From NCBI GenBank assembly GCA_015501605.1, contig JADNRZ010000018.1, positions 558,001-622,000 on the forward strand: a stretch of DNA of 64,000 bases, in the 5' to 3' direction. This document shows, in pieces, positions 62,035-64,000 of the stretch (its first letter is position 1; every line of letters begins with the position of its first letter). Under the pieces are notes generated by a model, which searched no databases, was not told the origin of the DNA, and worked only from the letters and a program-made list of their open reading frames with translations. This DNA is from Panaeolus papilionaceus. Lineage: Eukaryota; Basidiomycota; Agaricomycetes; Agaricales. The position numbers and the translations under genes were made by a program.

Positions 62035-63124
62035 TTATACCAAGCAGCCATAGAGCATCACTTTGGAAAGCGAGTCGTCGATGGCTCTCCGAGCATTCAT
62101 GCGGGCGACATCAGCCTCAATTTGCTCATCCTCTATGCACTGTCGAAAATATACGAGGTCTTTTTGCGCATCTTTGAGGTCTCGAAGTGCCAATGCGTGC
62201 TTTTGTTCCATATCTTGAAGCCTGGAAGAGTACTCCTCGATTATCGACGCATTCTCCTCCCGAAGGGCCTCAATGGTGTCATAGTAATCGTGGTCCTGCT
62301 GGTCGTGTTGCGATTTCTCCTCTTTAAGATCAGTTGTTAGTCGGTTTACATCAGCACAAGCTCTCGCTAGGCTGGCGGCGAGAGCATTTTCTCTTTCGGA
62401 AAGTTTTGATTTGAGGTTTTTGGTGACCTGAATGTGACGTTGTGCTTGTCCCTTCAATTCCCAGTCAAGGTCATAATTGGCGTCCGTCAGCGCTTTCGTG
62501 CGATTTTCTGCCTGCCCAAGCTCTTTTAAAAGGCGCTCAGAATGCGTTTTCGCCTGAGCCTCCGCTTCTGCGTATTTTTTTCGTGTTGCTCCCACGTGAA
62601 TGAGCGCTGTTTCCAGCTTTTCCATTTCTTCATCAGTGCGTTTGCGAGCGTCGTTGAAGTTGTATTGAATTTTCCGAACGTGATCATTGAAGAGGACCCT
62701 AATCTCCTTAGGGAGTCCTTTCTCTCTTAACTCTGCACGCTATTGAGCATATCGTTAGTATTGAGATAATGTGAAGCCGATTCAAACTTACAATCTTTTT
62801 GAGGTCTGAAGGAGAGACTGTAAATTTCGAATAATATGGTTAGACGATTTGGATGGAGGTTAGCTGATGCACGAACTATTATAAAATTTGCCTTCGCATG
62901 AGGGGCATTCACGAACAGCAGTGCGCTTTGGACGGGCGTAATCATTCAGACATTTCAAGCAAAATAAATGACCTTGTGGAAAGTCGTGTTATCAGCAAAT
63001 TTAAATGGGAGGATCAGTCAGGATATAATCGGAATACATATGATAGGTCAACTTCGTGCTTACCACATGGGATAGAGACAGGATTTTTCAGGGTTTTCGA
63101 ACAAAGCAAGCACTCGTCGGTCAT
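62035..63124 (-). CDS. RING finger/coiled-coil protein without membrane anchor
   Basis: Four exons (63124-63064, 62972-62877, 62817-62792, 62739-62035) give 295 residues. The N-terminal RING (residues 5-48) reads CLLC, then CGHLFCLKC and CPSC. The rest is a long coiled coil ending in SKVMLYGCLV with no hydrophobic anchor. It resembles the protein at 57717-59174 in layout and in the position of the first intron, which splits PCG/H in both. The two are probably old paralogues. A soluble E3 ligase is the likely role (inference). Confidence 0.82.
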
Positions 63125-63695
63125 CTTCGACGGGAGACTTGGAGTGGAGTTGCTGGTGGAGTCGGTGGGGCAGGACCGGTTTTCAGGGTACTAGGTTGGC
63201 AAGCGAACCTTGTGACGGTGCGACGGCGTCGTTGAACTCAAAGATATTCCAAGCTGGACCCGGAAATCTTTGCGAAAGAAAGCACAGCGAATCAATTATC
63301 TCTGGGTCTACACATATACAATCCGAACATAAAAGGTCCGCCATTTGCTAGCACCCCTTGATGTATGTTATACCCCGGGCCTTGTATACTGAGCAATAGT
63401 TACTCCGAGTTAGCAACCTGATCCATCTCATTTTATTATTCAAATTCGAAATATTACCTAGTCTTCTATGCAACTTAAAACCTCGAGAACGCGAACGCGA
63501 CGCGTTTGGAACACGCTAATTAAGACCCCGTGGGCGTGATCCAGTATGAGACCCACGTGATAATTATAAACAGGCATAAACTTTTATTGACCCTTTGGGC
63601 CATGTACCCAACAGCACTTGGTCCTGGCTACTTAATTGTGGTGTCGACGGTCTGTCTCTTCCGTTCTAGCCATAGGTTTCCCCAAGTCTGTTTGA
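63125..63695. other. Divergent promoter region
   Basis: About 570 bases between two divergent starts. No specific site is supported. Confidence 0.5.
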
Positions 63696-64000
63696 ATGTC
63701 CAACGGTTTTGAATTTCAGAGAAACAGTCTACAAAACTCGCATCTTACTGCAGAGAGTTCGCTTTCGCCGTTCAAGAATAGAGAGCGTTCGCTATCCAGG
63801 CCCTCTTCACGTACTTCATTGAGGGCACATAGCCCATCATTTTCCCTAGACGACCCAGGTGTGTGATGATTTTCTTCATAATTTTTATACACGCGAAGGA
63901 GAAGATTTTGGAGGACTGTGGACGTTCAACTGAGATTGTAAACGTGATGGGCTAATTATATTAATTTGTGTTTACAGTCGCTGTGAGGAACCAGATGTCA
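63696..64000 (+). CDS. 5' end of an unidentified Ser-rich protein (cut by window end)
   Basis: The first exon runs 63696-63858 and the second begins at 63978 and leaves the window; the phases agree. The 62 visible residues are Ser- and Arg-rich (NRERSLSRPSSRTSLRAHSP), typical of a disordered phosphorylatable N-terminus. No domain is visible yet, so the function cannot be assigned. Confidence 0.6.

Overview
The window is nuclear DNA of a filamentous basidiomycete, most likely an agaricomycete. Genes are dense and split by many short introns of roughly 40-70 bases with GT-AG borders. I see no bacterial operons, no rRNA and no convincing tRNA. Gene content fits: CDC48, tubulin cofactor B, DGAT2, secreted lipases and glucanase, RING proteins, and a copia remnant. 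I assembled exon structures by hand from splice signals and reading-frame phase. Nearly every model below closes in frame from ATG to stop.

Layout. 1.1-5.5 kb (-): a Gln/Pro-rich LisH regulator of the Flo8/Som1/SSDP type. 5.5-12.2 kb: a long gene-poor stretch holding a 568-bp MITE-like element. 12.2-13.4 kb (-): a small single-span membrane protein. 14.7-20.4 kb (-): an 1804-residue protein with three START-like lipid-binding regions. 20.9-26.9 kb (+): a 17-exon, 1660-residue enzyme combining an adenylation domain, a carrier domain, several membrane spans with left-handed beta-helix segments, and a C-terminal C3HC4 RING finger. 26.9-28.1 kb: a copia remnant. 28.5-29.9 kb (+): pyridoxal kinase. 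30.4-31.7 kb (+): a hotdog thioesterase with a 17-base micro-exon. 34.1-40.0 kb (+): a second intact copy of the adenylation/RING enzyme (1661 residues). 40.4-42.5 kb (-): DGAT2 in 14 exons. 43.0-46.0 kb (-): CDC48. 46.3-47.3 kb (-): tubulin-folding cofactor B. 48.6-50.1 kb (-): secreted class 3 lipase. 51.6-53.8 kb (-): secreted GH5 glucanase. 54.2-54.5 kb: a small TA-flanked inverted-repeat element. 56.1-57.5 kb (+): a second class 3 lipase. 57.7-59.2 kb (-): RING/coiled-coil protein with a C-terminal membrane anchor. 59.5-61.6 kb (-): a 2-oxoglutarate/Fe(II) oxygenase and a decayed fragment of a relative. 62.0-63.1 kb (-): a second RING/coiled-coil protein without an anchor. 63.7 kb to the end (+): the 5' end of an unidentified gene.

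The most unusual system is the pair of adenylation-carrier-membrane-RING proteins. The first part resembles the architecture of bacterial poly-lysine synthetase (Pls) and related NRPS-like enzymes with a membrane-embedded terminal domain. The in-frame RING finger at the end suggests a ubiquitin-ligase function attached to a small-molecule assembly enzyme. Both copies keep every exon open, the carrier serine and all eight RING zinc ligands, so both look functional. Copy 1 sits inside what was once a divergent START/pyridoxal-kinase promoter: a ~440-bp piece of that junction (parts of both 5' ends) is present on both sides of the inserted block.
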